37,676 nt of DNA from JBCCGI01 sp039029355 (GTDB lineage: Bacteria; Planctomycetota; UBA1135; GCA-002686595), in assembly GCA_039029355.1 (NCBI GenBank), contig JBCCGI010000084.1, forward strand, positions 1 to 37,676, in the 5' to 3' direction. Of the stretch, positions 1 through 7,857 are shown in pieces. The position numbers and the translations under genes were made by a program. Positions within the stretch are counted from its first letter, which is position 1. Every line of letters begins with the position of its first letter. Under the pieces are notes generated by a model. That model saw only the letters and a program-made list of their open reading frames with translations. It did no database searches and was not told the DNA's origin.

Positions 1-301
1 CTTCGTCCTCGGCGTAGACCTCCTCGGCCTCGGGCTCCTCTTCCTCTTCGAGCTCCTCGTCCTCGGACTCCTCTTCGTCCTCTTCCTCTTCGTCCTCGGC
101 GTAGACCTCCTCGGTCTCGGGCTCTTCCTCCTCTTCGAGCTCCTCGTCCTCGGACTCCTCTTCGTCCTCTTCCTCTTCGTCCTCGGCGTAGACCTCCTCG
201 GCCTCGGGCTCTTCCTCCTCTTCGAGCTCCTCGCCCTCGGACTCCTCGTCGTCCGCTTCCTCTTCGTCCTCGGCGTAGACCTCCTCGGCCTCGGGCTCTT
301 C
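1..301. repeat. 87-bp tandem repeat within the acidic protein gene
   Basis: The DNA unit starting CTTCGTCCTCGGCGTAGACC recurs at 1, 88, 175 and 262, exactly 87 bp (29 codons) apart. Copies differ by only a few substitutions, and the array continues past the left edge. Being a multiple of three, copy-number change would keep the reading frame. The fourth unit (from 262) is only partial and diverges after about position 301. Confidence 0.9.
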
Positions 302-1402
302 CTCGTCCTGGGCCTCCTCGACCTCGGGCTCCACCACGGGCTCGGACTCTTCGGCGGCCGGCGGCTCGACCGGGACCGGTTCGCCCGCGGCGGGGGCCTC
401 CCAGGGAAGGACGAAGGGTTCGCCGGCGTCGTTGGGCTCGTCGCGGATCGGCTCAGGCTCGGGCTCGGGCGCGGTCTCCCAGCTCGGGCGCGGGGAGGCT
501 CCTTCGTGCGACTCGATCGGCCGGGCCGCCGGGCGCGGCGCTATCGCAGGAGACGAGGCCCGCTGCTCGTGGAGCTTGCGGGCGGCTGGAGTCCCGGAAA
601 CGGGCCCAGCACCGGAGCCCGCTTGGGATCCGGCGGCAGCCAGATCTGCGCCAGCCTGCTGGTCGGCAGGTGCCGCAGGCGCGGCGGCTTCCCCACGCAC
701 GGGGTCAGCTTCACGCGGACGGTGTAGGCGGGCTGGGGCATCGGAGGTCTGGAGCGGTCGGGCTCCCTCGGGAATCCCGCCCCGCATCCGAACGTCGTCC
801 TCGGGACGGGGCGTGGTGATCGAGGACGACACCGGCGCGTGCGACGCTTCGGCGAGGAGCGCCTCGGCTTCGGCCGCCGAGACTCCGTCCTCTTCTTCTT
901 GGGAACCAACGGCACGTATCGGTCCCAGCTCGCTCGGTTTCACGGAAAAACCAGCGCCCTCGGGAAGCCACACGAGCCAAACGGTGGAGAGGGCGACGAG
1001 AAGCCCGATCCCCACGCCAAGCGCCACTCCGGGAGTCCCTTCGAGGATCGAAGGCAGCACCGCGCCGAGGGCGCCCCCCGCCTCGGCGAACAGGCCGCCG
1101 GCCACGAGCGACGCTCCCGCCCCGACGCCGACCGCACCGAGCACGTACTGGCCGACCGGGAGGACCTTCGACGACAGGAAGGCCCAAGCCCCCACCGCCG
1201 CGACCGCGAGGCTCGCGATCAGCGTCGGCCAGGCGCCGATCCAGCTCATCAACACCACGACCGGCTCGGTGAGCACGTTCTTGGCCGGGGAGTTGCCGCT
1301 GATGGACATCAGCGCCGAGACGCAGAACCAGCCGCCGAGCCCGGCGCAGACGAGCTCGACCGCGGTGCGAAGGGCGGATTTACTTACGGATTCGTCAGTC
1401 AT
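1..1402 (-). CDS. Membrane protein with acidic 29-residue tandem repeats (3' end outside window)
   Basis: I do not recognise a named family. Reading from ATG at 1402 the frame stays open for 467 codons and runs off the window, so the C-terminus is missing. Residues about 10-150 are strongly hydrophobic, alternating with short polar loops, and look like three or four membrane segments. A proline/alanine-rich linker follows. From about residue 365 the chain becomes almost entirely Glu/Asp, built of a 29-residue unit (PEAEEVYAEDEEEE then ESEDEELEEEEE) repeated at least three and a half times. The start overlaps the stop of ftsK by 8 bp, so the two are probably translated together. FtsK has its own acidic linker, which suggests, by inference only, a related membrane-anchored role near the division site. 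The repeat could also make this region length-variable. The reading frame is well supported; the function is unknown. Confidence 0.8.
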   Translation of the reverse strand, partial: MTDESVSKSALRTAVELVCAGLGGWFCVSALMSISGNSPAKNVLTEPVVVLMSWIGAWPTLIASLAVAAVGAWAFLSSKVLPVGQYVLGAVGVGAGASLVAGGLFAEAGGALGAVLPSILEGTPGVALGVGIGLLVALSTVWLVWLPEGAGFSVKPSELGPIRAVGSQEEEDGVSAAEAEALLAEASHAPVSSSITTPRPEDDVRMRGGIPEGARPLQTSDAPARLHRPREADPVRGEAAAPAAPADQQAGADLAAAGSQAGSGAGPVSGTPAARKLHEQRASSPAIAPRPAARPIESHEGASPRPSWETAPEPEPEPIRDEPNDAGEPFVLPWEAPAAGEPVPVEPPAAEESEPVVEPEVEEAQDEEEPEAEEVYAEDEEEADDEESEGEELEEEEEPEAEEVYAEDEEEEDEEESEDEELEEEEEPETEEVYAEDEEEEDEEESEDEELEEEEEPEAEEVYAEDE

Positions 1403-4067
1403 CGCTGGCTCCCTGGTCTCCGCTCGGAAGCGGGGATCCGTGCATCTCTTCCCAGTCCTCCAGGGACATCAGGACCTCGCGGGCCTTGCTGCCCTTGTGT
1501 TCTCCCACAATGCCTTCCGCGGTCATCAGATCAATGAGCCGCGAGGCCCGGGTGTAGCCGATTCCGAGGGCCCGCTGCAGCAGGCTGGCCGACCCGCGCT
1601 TGGACTTCAGGATGACCCGCACGGCCTCGTCCCAGAGCTCGTCCTGGTCGGCGCCCGAGGGTTGCCCCTTGGTCGCGCTGCCGCTGGCGCTCTGGACCAG
1701 CTCCTGGCTGAAGTTCGGGGCCGACTCCTGGCAGACGAAGTCGACCACGCCCTGGATCTCGTGGTCCTCGACCAGGGCGCCCTGAACGCGCTTGAGCTGG
1801 GAGGACTGCGGCGGCGTGTAGAGCATGTCGCCCTGCCCCAGCAGCTTCTCGGCCCCCATCGCGTCGAGGATGACCCGGCTGTCGATCTTGCTCGCCACCT
1901 GGAAGGCGATGCGCGTCGGCAGGTTGCCCTTCAGCACGCCGGTGATGACGTCGGTCGAGGGCCGCTGGGTCGCGACGATGACGTGGATGCCGACGGCCCG
2001 CGACTTCTGCGCCAGGCGCGTGATCGCGAGCTCGGCCTCCTTCTTGGAGGTCATCATCAGGTCCGCCATCTCGTCGATCACGATGACGATGTAGGGCACG
2101 TGGCGCGGGGTGCGCTCCTCGTGGAACTCCTCGCCCATGCGCTCTTTGAGCTGGTCCTCGCTGAGCTTGTTGTAGCCCGCGATGTTCCGCACCCCGGCGT
2201 TCTTGAAGAGGTCGTAGCGCCCCTCCATCTTCTCGCACGCCCACAGCAGGACGTTGGTGGCCTGGCGCATGTCGGTCACGACCGGCAGCATCAGGTGCGG
2301 CACCTTCGAGAACATCTGGAGCTCGACCATCTTCGGGTCGACCAGGATCATCTGCACGTCGTGCGGCGAGCGCGTCAGCAGCAGGCTCGCCAGGATCGTG
2401 TTGATGCACACCGACTTGCCCGAGCCGGTGGTGCCCGCGATCAGAAGGTGCGGCATGCGCGCCAGGTCGGCGACCACCGGCGTGCCCTCGGCATCCATGC
2501 CGAGGAACAGCGGCAGGGCCATGAACTTCTTGTCGTAGGCCTCCTGCCGGATCAGCTCCGAGAGGCGCACGATGCGCCGCGTGCGGTTCGGTACCTCGAT
2601 GCCGATGGTCGACTTGCCGGGGATCGGGGCGATGATGCGGACGCTCTTCGCGCGCAGGGCGGCGGCGATCTCCTGGCTGAGCTGCGTGACCTTGTTCAGG
2701 CGCGTGCCGACCGGCACCTCGAGCTCGAACATCGTCACCGCGGCGCCCACCTTGGCGCCGACGACGGTGGCCTCGACACGGAACGAGGACAGGACGTTCT
2801 CGAGCTTGCGCGCTTCCTCCTCGATCGTGGCCGCGTCTTCGCTGGCCGCGTGGCCGGGGGGCTCCAGGAGGTCGAGCGACGGGAAGCGCCAAGGGCCGGC
2901 GGGCGGCGTCGGCGGCTCGAACATGCGCACCTCGGCGGGGTCCGTCACCGGCTTGGGCTTGGGTTTGGCCTTCGCGGCCGGCTGGACGGGCTCGGGTTCC
3001 GGCTCGGGCTCCTCTTCCTCTTCCTCCTCTTCCTCGTCCTCGTCGTAGAGGTCTTCTTCCTCCTCCTCGTCGTCCTCCTCGTACTCTTCCTCTTCTTCCT
3101 CCTCCTCCGCGAGGTCCTCGGGGTCGACGACGTTGCCGTCCTCGTCGACGTACTCCCACTCCTCCTCGTCGTCCTCGTCTTCCTCGTCCTGCTCCTCGAA
3201 GAGGTCGGAGGTGTCGATCGCGCCCTTCTTCTTCTTCGCCGGCGGGAGCGCCTTCGGCTTCGAGCGGCGGGTCTTGTGGGGCACGACCAGCGTGACCGGC
3301 TCGGTCGCGCGCTCGAGGTCCTTGCCGCGCAGGAAGTCCCAGAGGCCCGAGGCGGTGCGTCCCAGCCAGCCCAGGATCGCCCGCAGGCCGCCCTCGTCCT
3401 CCTCGTCGCGGCGCTCCTCCATCCACTCGCGCAGGGCCACCAGCGAGGGGTAGAAGGCCATCTCGGTCGCGAGCATGAACGAGATCAGCGCCCCGATGCC
3501 CAACAGGATCCAGCAGCCGGGCCCGCCGAACTTGGCGATCAGCACGCCCGGCGCGCCGGTGATGGGGTCGGGCGTAAGGAGCTGCTCCGCCAGCCAGCCG
3601 CCGGGGCCGTAGGGCAGCTCGTGCCCCAGGCTGCCGCTGCCGGCCGCCAGCTCGAAGAGGAAAGCCGACGACAAGAGGAACGAGATGCCGCCGACCACAC
3701 GCAGGGTCGGGAAGGCGACTTCCTTGCGGGCCACGAGGACCGTGCCCCAGGCCAGCCCCAGGAAGATCAAGAGGAAGCCCGACCAGCCGATGGCGATGAA
3801 GACCGCCTCGGCCAGGTAGAGCCCCGCCTGGCCGCCCCAGTGGCCGCCGCCGGCCCCGGGGGGCGCGTAGCTGACCATCGACAAGAGCAGCCAGACCGAG
3901 AGCCCGAGCAGGACGATCCCGGAGATCTCGCGCAGGTGGGTCGAGGTGTCCTCATCGAGCTCGCCCCCGAAGATGAACGCGCCCAGGACGCCTCCCAGGC
4001 GCCCCAGCAGCGAGGCCTCGGCCTCGTTCGCACGCTTCGACTTGCGGCTCGACTTCTTGCGGCCCAT
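1395..4067 (-). CDS. ftsK: DNA translocase FtsK/SpoIIIE
   Basis: Septal DNA pump that moves chromosome termini and coordinates dimer resolution at division. The 890-residue product has a basic N-terminal tail, several hydrophobic segments between about residues 45 and 210 (FtsK 4TM domain), and a linker with a long Glu/Asp tract at about 286-356. The motor follows: Walker A GTTGSGKS near residue 541 and the Walker B-type IVIDEMADLMM near 657. It ends with a winged-helix gamma domain (from DELWDEAVRVI; contains ALGIGYTRASRLIDLM), which in known FtsK proteins reads KOPS DNA sites. ATG at 4067 gives the expected basic cytoplasmic start. It lies 42 bp after coaB and overlaps the following membrane-protein gene by 8 bp. 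The acidic linker is more extreme than the usual Pro/Gln-rich linker. The family assignment is secure. Confidence 0.97.
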   Translation of the reverse strand: MGRKKSSRKSKRANEAEASLLGRLGGVLGAFIFGGELDEDTSTHLREISGIVLLGLSVWLLLSMVSYAPPGAGGGHWGGQAGLYLAEAVFIAIGWSGFLLIFLGLAWGTVLVARKEVAFPTLRVVGGISFLLSSAFLFELAAGSGSLGHELPYGPGGWLAEQLLTPDPITGAPGVLIAKFGGPGCWILLGIGALISFMLATEMAFYPSLVALREWMEERRDEEDEGGLRAILGWLGRTASGLWDFLRGKDLERATEPVTLVVPHKTRRSKPKALPPAKKKKGAIDTSDLFEEQDEEDEDDEEEWEYVDEDGNVVDPEDLAEEEEEEEEYEEDDEEEEEDLYDEDEEEEEEEEEPEPEPEPVQPAAKAKPKPKPVTDPAEVRMFEPPTPPAGPWRFPSLDLLEPPGHAASEDAATIEEEARKLENVLSSFRVEATVVGAKVGAAVTMFELEVPVGTRLNKVTQLSQEIAAALRAKSVRIIAPIPGKSTIGIEVPNRTRRIVRLSELIRQEAYDKKFMALPLFLGMDAEGTPVVADLARMPHLLIAGTTGSGKSVCINTILASLLLTRSPHDVQMILVDPKMVELQMFSKVPHLMLPVVTDMRQATNVLLWACEKMEGRYDLFKNAGVRNIAGYNKLSEDQLKERMGEEFHEERTPRHVPYIVIVIDEMADLMMTSKKEAELAITRLAQKSRAVGIHVIVATQRPSTDVITGVLKGNLPTRIAFQVASKIDSRVILDAMGAEKLLGQGDMLYTPPQSSQLKRVQGALVEDHEIQGVVDFVCQESAPNFSQELVQSASGSATKGQPSGADQDELWDEAVRVILKSKRGSASLLQRALGIGYTRASRLIDLMTAEGIVGEHKGSKAREVLMSLEDWEEMHGSPLPSGDQGASDD

Positions 4068-4109
4068 CGCCCCTACCGGGCGACTGGCCCGGCTCGCTGA
4101 TCCCGTTCG

Positions 4110-4772
4110 CTAGTGATCGCGAGCCACGCGGGGATGCTGGAGGCGGACGAGCACCCGAGCGACGGCCTTCTTCGTGCGGTCCTCGAGGCGCCGGTGGGAG
4201 CCATCGCGACCCAAGATGTCGACCGTCGTCCGCCGCGCGCCCAGGGCCGACGCATCGTTGAGGACGATGTAGTCGAGTCCCTTCCTCTGGAGCTTCCGCA
4301 TGGCCCTCTGTACGCCGTCGCCCGTCTCGAGGGCGAAGCCAACGACCAGGCGGCTCCCCTTGCGACGCGCGACCGAGGCCAGAATATCTGGGTTGCGAAC
4401 CAACTCCAAGGAAGCAACATCGCTCCCCGTGTCCTTTTTGCGCCACTTCCCCGCGAGTTTGCGGCGCGGTCTCCAGTCGGCGACGGCGGCGGTCATGAAG
4501 AGCGCTTCAGCTGCGCGGAACGCATCCTTCACCGCGGCGTGCATGTCGCGCGCGCTGACCACGTCGACGCGCCTGACGCCGGGCGGCGTTTCGAGCGCGA
4601 CCGGTCCGGCGACGAGCACGACACGGTCCCCCTGGGCCGCGGCGGCGGCCGCGATCTCGAAGCCCATCTGGCCGCTCGACTCGTTCGTGAGGTAGCGCAC
4701 CGGGTCGACGTGCTCGCGGGTCGGGCCGGCGGTGACGACCACCGTCCGCCCGCTCGGCTTGCGGCGGCTCAA
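4110..4772 (-). CDS. coaB: Phosphopantothenate-cysteine ligase (CoaB half of CoaBC), separate gene with TTG start
   Basis: Joins 4'-phosphopantothenate to cysteine, the second of the two CoaBC reactions in coenzyme A synthesis. The 220-residue product begins SRRKPSGRTVVVTAGPTRE and continues with the conserved DPVRYLTNESSGQMG nucleotide-binding loop, a TAAVADWRP segment and the VRNPDIL motif, all typical of the CoaB/DFP domain. No ATG or GTG lies at the domain boundary. A TTG at 4772 overlaps the TGA of coaC as TTGA, the best-placed start, giving translational coupling. In most bacteria this domain is the C-terminal half of one CoaBC polypeptide, so the split is unusual. A sequencing frameshift is an alternative; no obvious slippery heptamer sits at the junction. 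Function is confident, start moderately so. Confidence 0.88.
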   Translation of the reverse strand: MSRRKPSGRTVVVTAGPTREHVDPVRYLTNESSGQMGFEIAAAAAAQGDRVVLVAGPVALETPPGVRRVDVVSARDMHAAVKDAFRAAEALFMTAAVADWRPRRKLAGKWRKKDTGSDVASLELVRNPDILASVARRKGSRLVVGFALETGDGVQRAMRKLQRKGLDYIVLNDASALGARRTTVDILGRDGSHRRLEDRTKKAVARVLVRLQHPRVARDH

Positions 4773-5308
4773 CGGCAGAGCTCCGCGACCGCGGCGACGA
4801 TGCGCTCGACCTCGGGCAGCCGGCCGCGGCCCTCCACGCCGCACGCTAGGTGCCCCTCCTCGGGGTCGAGCACCCGCCAGCCGTCCTCGCGAAGCACGCC
4901 CAGGCTGCGCTGCACCGGCGGTGCGGCCAGCATGTGGGGGTTCATCGCCGGCACCAGGAGGCGCGGCACCGGCGCCGGCAGGGCCAGCGCGGTGGTCGTC
5001 AGGAGGTCGTCCGCGAGCCCCAGGGCGAGGCGCGACACCAGGTCGCCGGTCGCCGGCGCCACGACCAGCGCCTCGGCCCACGTCGCCCAGTCGATGTGGT
5101 CCATGGCGCCCTCGCGCTCCTCGCTCCACTCGCTGGTGCGGGCGGGCTGGCCGGTCACGGCCTCGAAGAGCTGCGGCGCGATCAGCCGCCCAGCGCGGGG
5201 CGTGAGCAGCGTGCGCACCTCGTGGCCGGCCTGGGTCAGCTTGCTGGCGAGGTCGCAGGCCTTGTGGAGCGCCGCCGAGGCGCCGCAGCCGAGCACGAGC
5301 CGGGGCAC
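4769..5308 (-). CDS. coaC: Phosphopantothenoylcysteine decarboxylase (CoaC half of CoaBC)
   Basis: HFCD-family flavoprotein that decarboxylates phosphopantothenoylcysteine in coenzyme A synthesis. The 179-residue protein carries the expected landmarks: an N-terminal flavin-fold strand with GCGASAALHKACDLASKL, active-site His71 in MDHIDWA, the PAMNPHM motif with Asn123, and Cys156 in HLACGVEGRG on the substrate-clamp flap. The flavin motif usually written PASANT reads PATGDL here, and GIADN is GLADD, so this half is divergent. It starts with GTG at 5308, 3 bp after gmk stops, and ends in a TTGA overlap with coaB. That arrangement and the missing fused ligase domain are the unusual points. The call rests on motifs and on the adjacent ligase. 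Confidence 0.88.
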   Translation of the reverse strand: MPRLVLGCGASAALHKACDLASKLTQAGHEVRTLLTPRAGRLIAPQLFEAVTGQPARTSEWSEEREGAMDHIDWATWAEALVVAPATGDLVSRLALGLADDLLTTTALALPAPVPRLLVPAMNPHMLAAPPVQRSLGVLREDGWRVLDPEEGHLACGVEGRGRLPEVERIVAAVAELCR

Positions 5309-5311
5309 GCG

Positions 5312-5884
5312 CTAGGCCTCCGCCACCGGGTCGAGGCCGACGATGCGCTGGACCTCGCGCACGGCCTGGTGGAGGTCCTCGTTGACGACGACGTGGTCGT
5401 AGCGGTGGCGCTCCTCCATCTCGTCGAAGGCCTTCTTCAGGCGGCGCTCGATCACCTCAGGCGCGTCGGTGCCGCGGCCCTCGAGGCGCTGGCGCAGGTC
5501 CTCCATGCGCGGCGGCGCGACGAACACGTAGGCGGCCTCGATGCCGAGCTCCTTGAGCTGCAGCGCGCCCTGGACGTCGATCTCCAAGAGGTAGACGCGC
5601 CCGGCGTCGATCGCGTCCTGCATCGGGCGGCGCAGCGTGCCGTAGAGGTTGCCGTGGACCTCGGCCGACTCGATGAACTCGCCGCCCTCGACGCGCCGGC
5701 GGAACTCCTCCTTGCTGAGGAAGTGGTAGTCGACCCCGTCGACCTCGCCCTCGCGCGGGGTGCGCGTCGTGGCCGAGATCGAGAACTCCACCCGCGGGTC
5801 GAGCAGGAGCCGCTTGACGATCGAGCTCTTGCCCGAGCCCGAGGGCCCGGAGATCACCAGCATGGCGCCGCGTCGCTCGCCCAT
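5312..5884 (-). CDS. gmk: Guanylate kinase
   Basis: Phosphorylates GMP to GDP with ATP in purine nucleotide synthesis, in the cytoplasm. The P-loop SGPSGSGKSS sits right at the N-terminus, followed by the GMP-binding TTRTPREGEVDGVDYHF motif, the FIESAEVHGNLYGT segment and the YLLEIDVQGA Walker B region; all are canonical. The frame is open further upstream, but ATG at 5884 gives 190 residues, the usual size, and shares one base with the yicC stop (TGATG). This supports coupled translation. An ATG six codons further in, directly before LVISGPSG, is also possible. The yicC-gmk order is a widespread arrangement in bacteria. Confidence 0.96.
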   Translation of the reverse strand: MGERRGAMLVISGPSGSGKSSIVKRLLLDPRVEFSISATTRTPREGEVDGVDYHFLSKEEFRRRVEGGEFIESAEVHGNLYGTLRRPMQDAIDAGRVYLLEIDVQGALQLKELGIEAAYVFVAPPRMEDLRQRLEGRGTDAPEVIERRLKKAFDEMEERHRYDHVVVNEDLHQAVREVQRIVGLDPVAEA

Positions 5885-6759
5885 CACTCGACGTTCTGCA
5901 CCTGCTCGCGCAGGCGCTCCACGCGCGTCTTCATGTCGACCACCAGGTGCGCGACCTTGGCGTCGTTGCACTTCGAGCCGATCGTGTTCGCCTCGCGGAA
6001 GATCTCCTGCACGAGGAAGTCGAGCTTGCGGCCCAGGTCGCCGCCCTTGTCGAGGAAGGCTCCGAGCTGCTGCATGTGGCTGCGGAGGCGCGAGAGCTCC
6101 TCGGACACGTCGAGCTTGTCGGCCAAGAGCGCCAGCTCGCGCGCCAGGTCCTGCGGCTCGACCGGCGTGGCGCCGCCGAGCAGGTCCTCGACGCGGCGCG
6201 CGAGGTTCTTCTGGTGCTCGCGCACGACGCGCGGCATGCGCTTGTCGATGCGCTCGACGAGCTTGTCGATCTCGCCGGCGTGCTTGCGGAGGTCGCGCTC
6301 CAGGGCGGCGCCCTCGGCCTTGCGCATCTCGACCAGGGCCGCCGCGGCGCGGTCGACCAGCTTCAGGACGGCCGCCGCGTGCTCTTCGAGCGCCGCGCCA
6401 TCGGCTTCCTGAGCCACCACGCCGGGCAGGGACAGGACCGCGGACAGCGGCACTTCACCCTCGCCGACGCGGCGCGCGAGCTGGTTCAGGGTGGCGTGAT
6501 AGCGCTCCGCGGCCTCGACGTCGATCGAGCCGACGGCGGCCTCGATCGGGCGCGAGGCGACCACGCTGACGGTCACCGAGCCGCGCTTGAGCTTCTTTTT
6601 GAGGCGTCCCTCGACCTCGCTCTCCATCCCCGCGAGCTCGCCGGGGACGCGCGTCTTCACCTGGAGGTGGCGGTGGTTCACCGAGCGGATCTCGACCCGG
6701 ATCGAGCGGCCCGCCACCTCGCCGGCCGCGCCTCCGAAGCCCGTCATGGATCGAAGCAT
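5884..6759 (-). CDS. yicC: YicC family endoribonuclease-like protein
   Basis: The 291-residue product begins MLRSMTGFGGAAGEV, the hallmark of the YicC N-terminal domain, with SVNHRHLQVKTRVP shortly after. It ends with the DUF1732 C-terminal domain (KLDFLVQEIFREANTIGSKC and VVDMKTRVERLREQVQNVE). E. coli YicC has been reported as an endoribonuclease affecting small-RNA turnover; whether this homologue does the same is inference. Full length for the family. It sits 19 bp after secG and overlaps gmk by one base, within the aroF-to-ftsK run. Confidence 0.94.
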   Translation of the reverse strand: MLRSMTGFGGAAGEVAGRSIRVEIRSVNHRHLQVKTRVPGELAGMESEVEGRLKKKLKRGSVTVSVVASRPIEAAVGSIDVEAAERYHATLNQLARRVGEGEVPLSAVLSLPGVVAQEADGAALEEHAAAVLKLVDRAAAALVEMRKAEGAALERDLRKHAGEIDKLVERIDKRMPRVVREHQKNLARRVEDLLGGATPVEPQDLARELALLADKLDVSEELSRLRSHMQQLGAFLDKGGDLGRKLDFLVQEIFREANTIGSKCNDAKVAHLVVDMKTRVERLREQVQNVE

Positions 6760-6778
6760 GGCGGCCTGGCTTCGGCCC

Positions 6779-7090
6779 CTACCGATTCTCGCCCGGAACG
6801 ACCGGCTCGCCGGCCTCGATCGGGGCGATCGACGCGTCGGGGAGCACCGTGCCGGTCTCCTGACGCAGCGTGAAGATGTGGATCAGGATCGCGCTCACCA
6901 GGAACACCGTCGCGGTGTAGCCGGTGAACTGGTTGATGCCCTTCGCCCCGACCCCGAAGGTCTGCTGGCCGCTCTCGCCCAGGGCGGAGCCGAAGCCGCC
7001 GCCGCGGCCTTCCTGCAGCAGGACGACCACGATCAGGACGATCGCCGAGAAGACGAAGACAAGGTAGAGCAGCGTGATCAGAAGGGACAT
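6779..7090 (-). CDS. secG: Preprotein translocase subunit SecG
   Basis: Small inner-membrane subunit of the SecYEG protein-export channel. The 103-residue product has two hydrophobic segments (about residues 4-26 and 52-72) separated by the conserved cytoplasmic loop LLQEGRGGGFGSALG...GVGAKG, the SecG signature. A short acidic tail follows. The frame continues far upstream as an artefact of high GC; ATG at 7090 gives the normal SecG length and lies 11 bp after the tpiA stop. The tpiA-secG order is common in bacteria, which supports the call. Confidence 0.95.
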   Translation of the reverse strand: MSLLITLLYLVFVFSAIVLIVVVLLQEGRGGGFGSALGESGQQTFGVGAKGINQFTGYTATVFLVSAILIHIFTLRQETGTVLPDASIAPIEAGEPVVPGENR

Positions 7091-7101
7091 GGGAGATCCG
7101 A

Positions 7102-7857
7102 CTAGCGGTCGAAATCGAGGATCGGGACGAACTGTTCGGCCTTCAGCGAGGCGCCGCCGACGAGGGCCCCGTCGACGTCGCGCACGGCGAGCAGCTCCTT
7201 GACGTTGTCGGGCTTCACGCTGCCACCATATTGGATCCGCGTCGCCTCCGCGACGGCGTCGCCGTAGAGGCCGTCCAGGAGGCCGCGCACGTACTGGTGG
7301 ACCTCGCCCGCCTGCTCGGGCGTCGCGGTGAGGCCGGTGCCGATGGCCCAGACCGGCTCGTAGGCGATCGTGACGCGCGCCATGTCGGCCGCGTCGACGC
7401 CCTCGAGGCCGGCGACGAGCTGCCGGCGGCAGACCTCCTCGGTCGTGCCGCCCTGGCGCTCCTCGATCGTCTCGCCGACGCAGACGATCAGGTCGAGGCC
7501 GGCCTGGAGCGCCGCGCGCGACTTGGCGCCGACCAGCTCGTCGGGCTCGCCGTAGACGTGGCGCCGCTCGGAGTGGCCGAGGATGACGAAGCTCGCGCCG
7601 ACGTCGACCAGCATCGCGGCCGACACCTCGCCGGTGTAGGCGCCCGACGCCATGTCGCACATGTTCTGCGCGCCGACGCGGATCGGCGATCCCGCCAGCG
7701 CCCGCGCGACCTCGTCGAGGTAGACGAAGGGCGGCGCGACGGCGATGTCGACGTCGGTGCGGTCGCCGACGTGCTCGCGCAGCGCCCCCACCAGGTCGAG
7801 CGCCCCGCGGCGGTCGAGATTCATCTTCCAGTTGCCAGCGAGGTACGGCTTTCTCAC
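7102..7857 (-). CDS. tpiA: Triosephosphate isomerase
   Basis: Interconverts dihydroxyacetone phosphate and glyceraldehyde 3-phosphate in glycolysis and gluconeogenesis. The 251-residue TIM barrel shows the substrate-binding GNWKMN lysine, the catalytic histidine in ILGHSERR, the catalytic glutamate in IAYEPVWAIGTG with its flexible loop, and the phosphate-binding GGSVKPDN. It starts with GTG at 7857, which overlaps the TGA of aroF as GTGA, so translation is probably coupled. All key residues are present. Confidence 0.97.
   Translation of the reverse strand: MRKPYLAGNWKMNLDRRGALDLVGALREHVGDRTDVDIAVAPPFVYLDEVARALAGSPIRVGAQNMCDMASGAYTGEVSAAMLVDVGASFVILGHSERRHVYGEPDELVGAKSRAALQAGLDLIVCVGETIEERQGGTTEEVCRRQLVAGLEGVDAADMARVTIAYEPVWAIGTGLTATPEQAGEVHQYVRGLLDGLYGDAVAEATRIQYGGSVKPDNVKELLAVRDVDGALVGGASLKAEQFVPILDFDR

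Noticed and set aside
1..301. Tandem repeat as a CRISPR array
   Set aside because: The units are contiguous 87-bp copies without spacers and lie inside an open reading frame.
432..4100. Very long plus-strand open frame (1222 codons) opposite ftsK
   Set aside because: It is antisense to a complete ftsK and to the membrane-protein frame, is Arg/Leu/Val-rich low-complexity sequence, and has no domain; long antisense frames are expected at this GC content.
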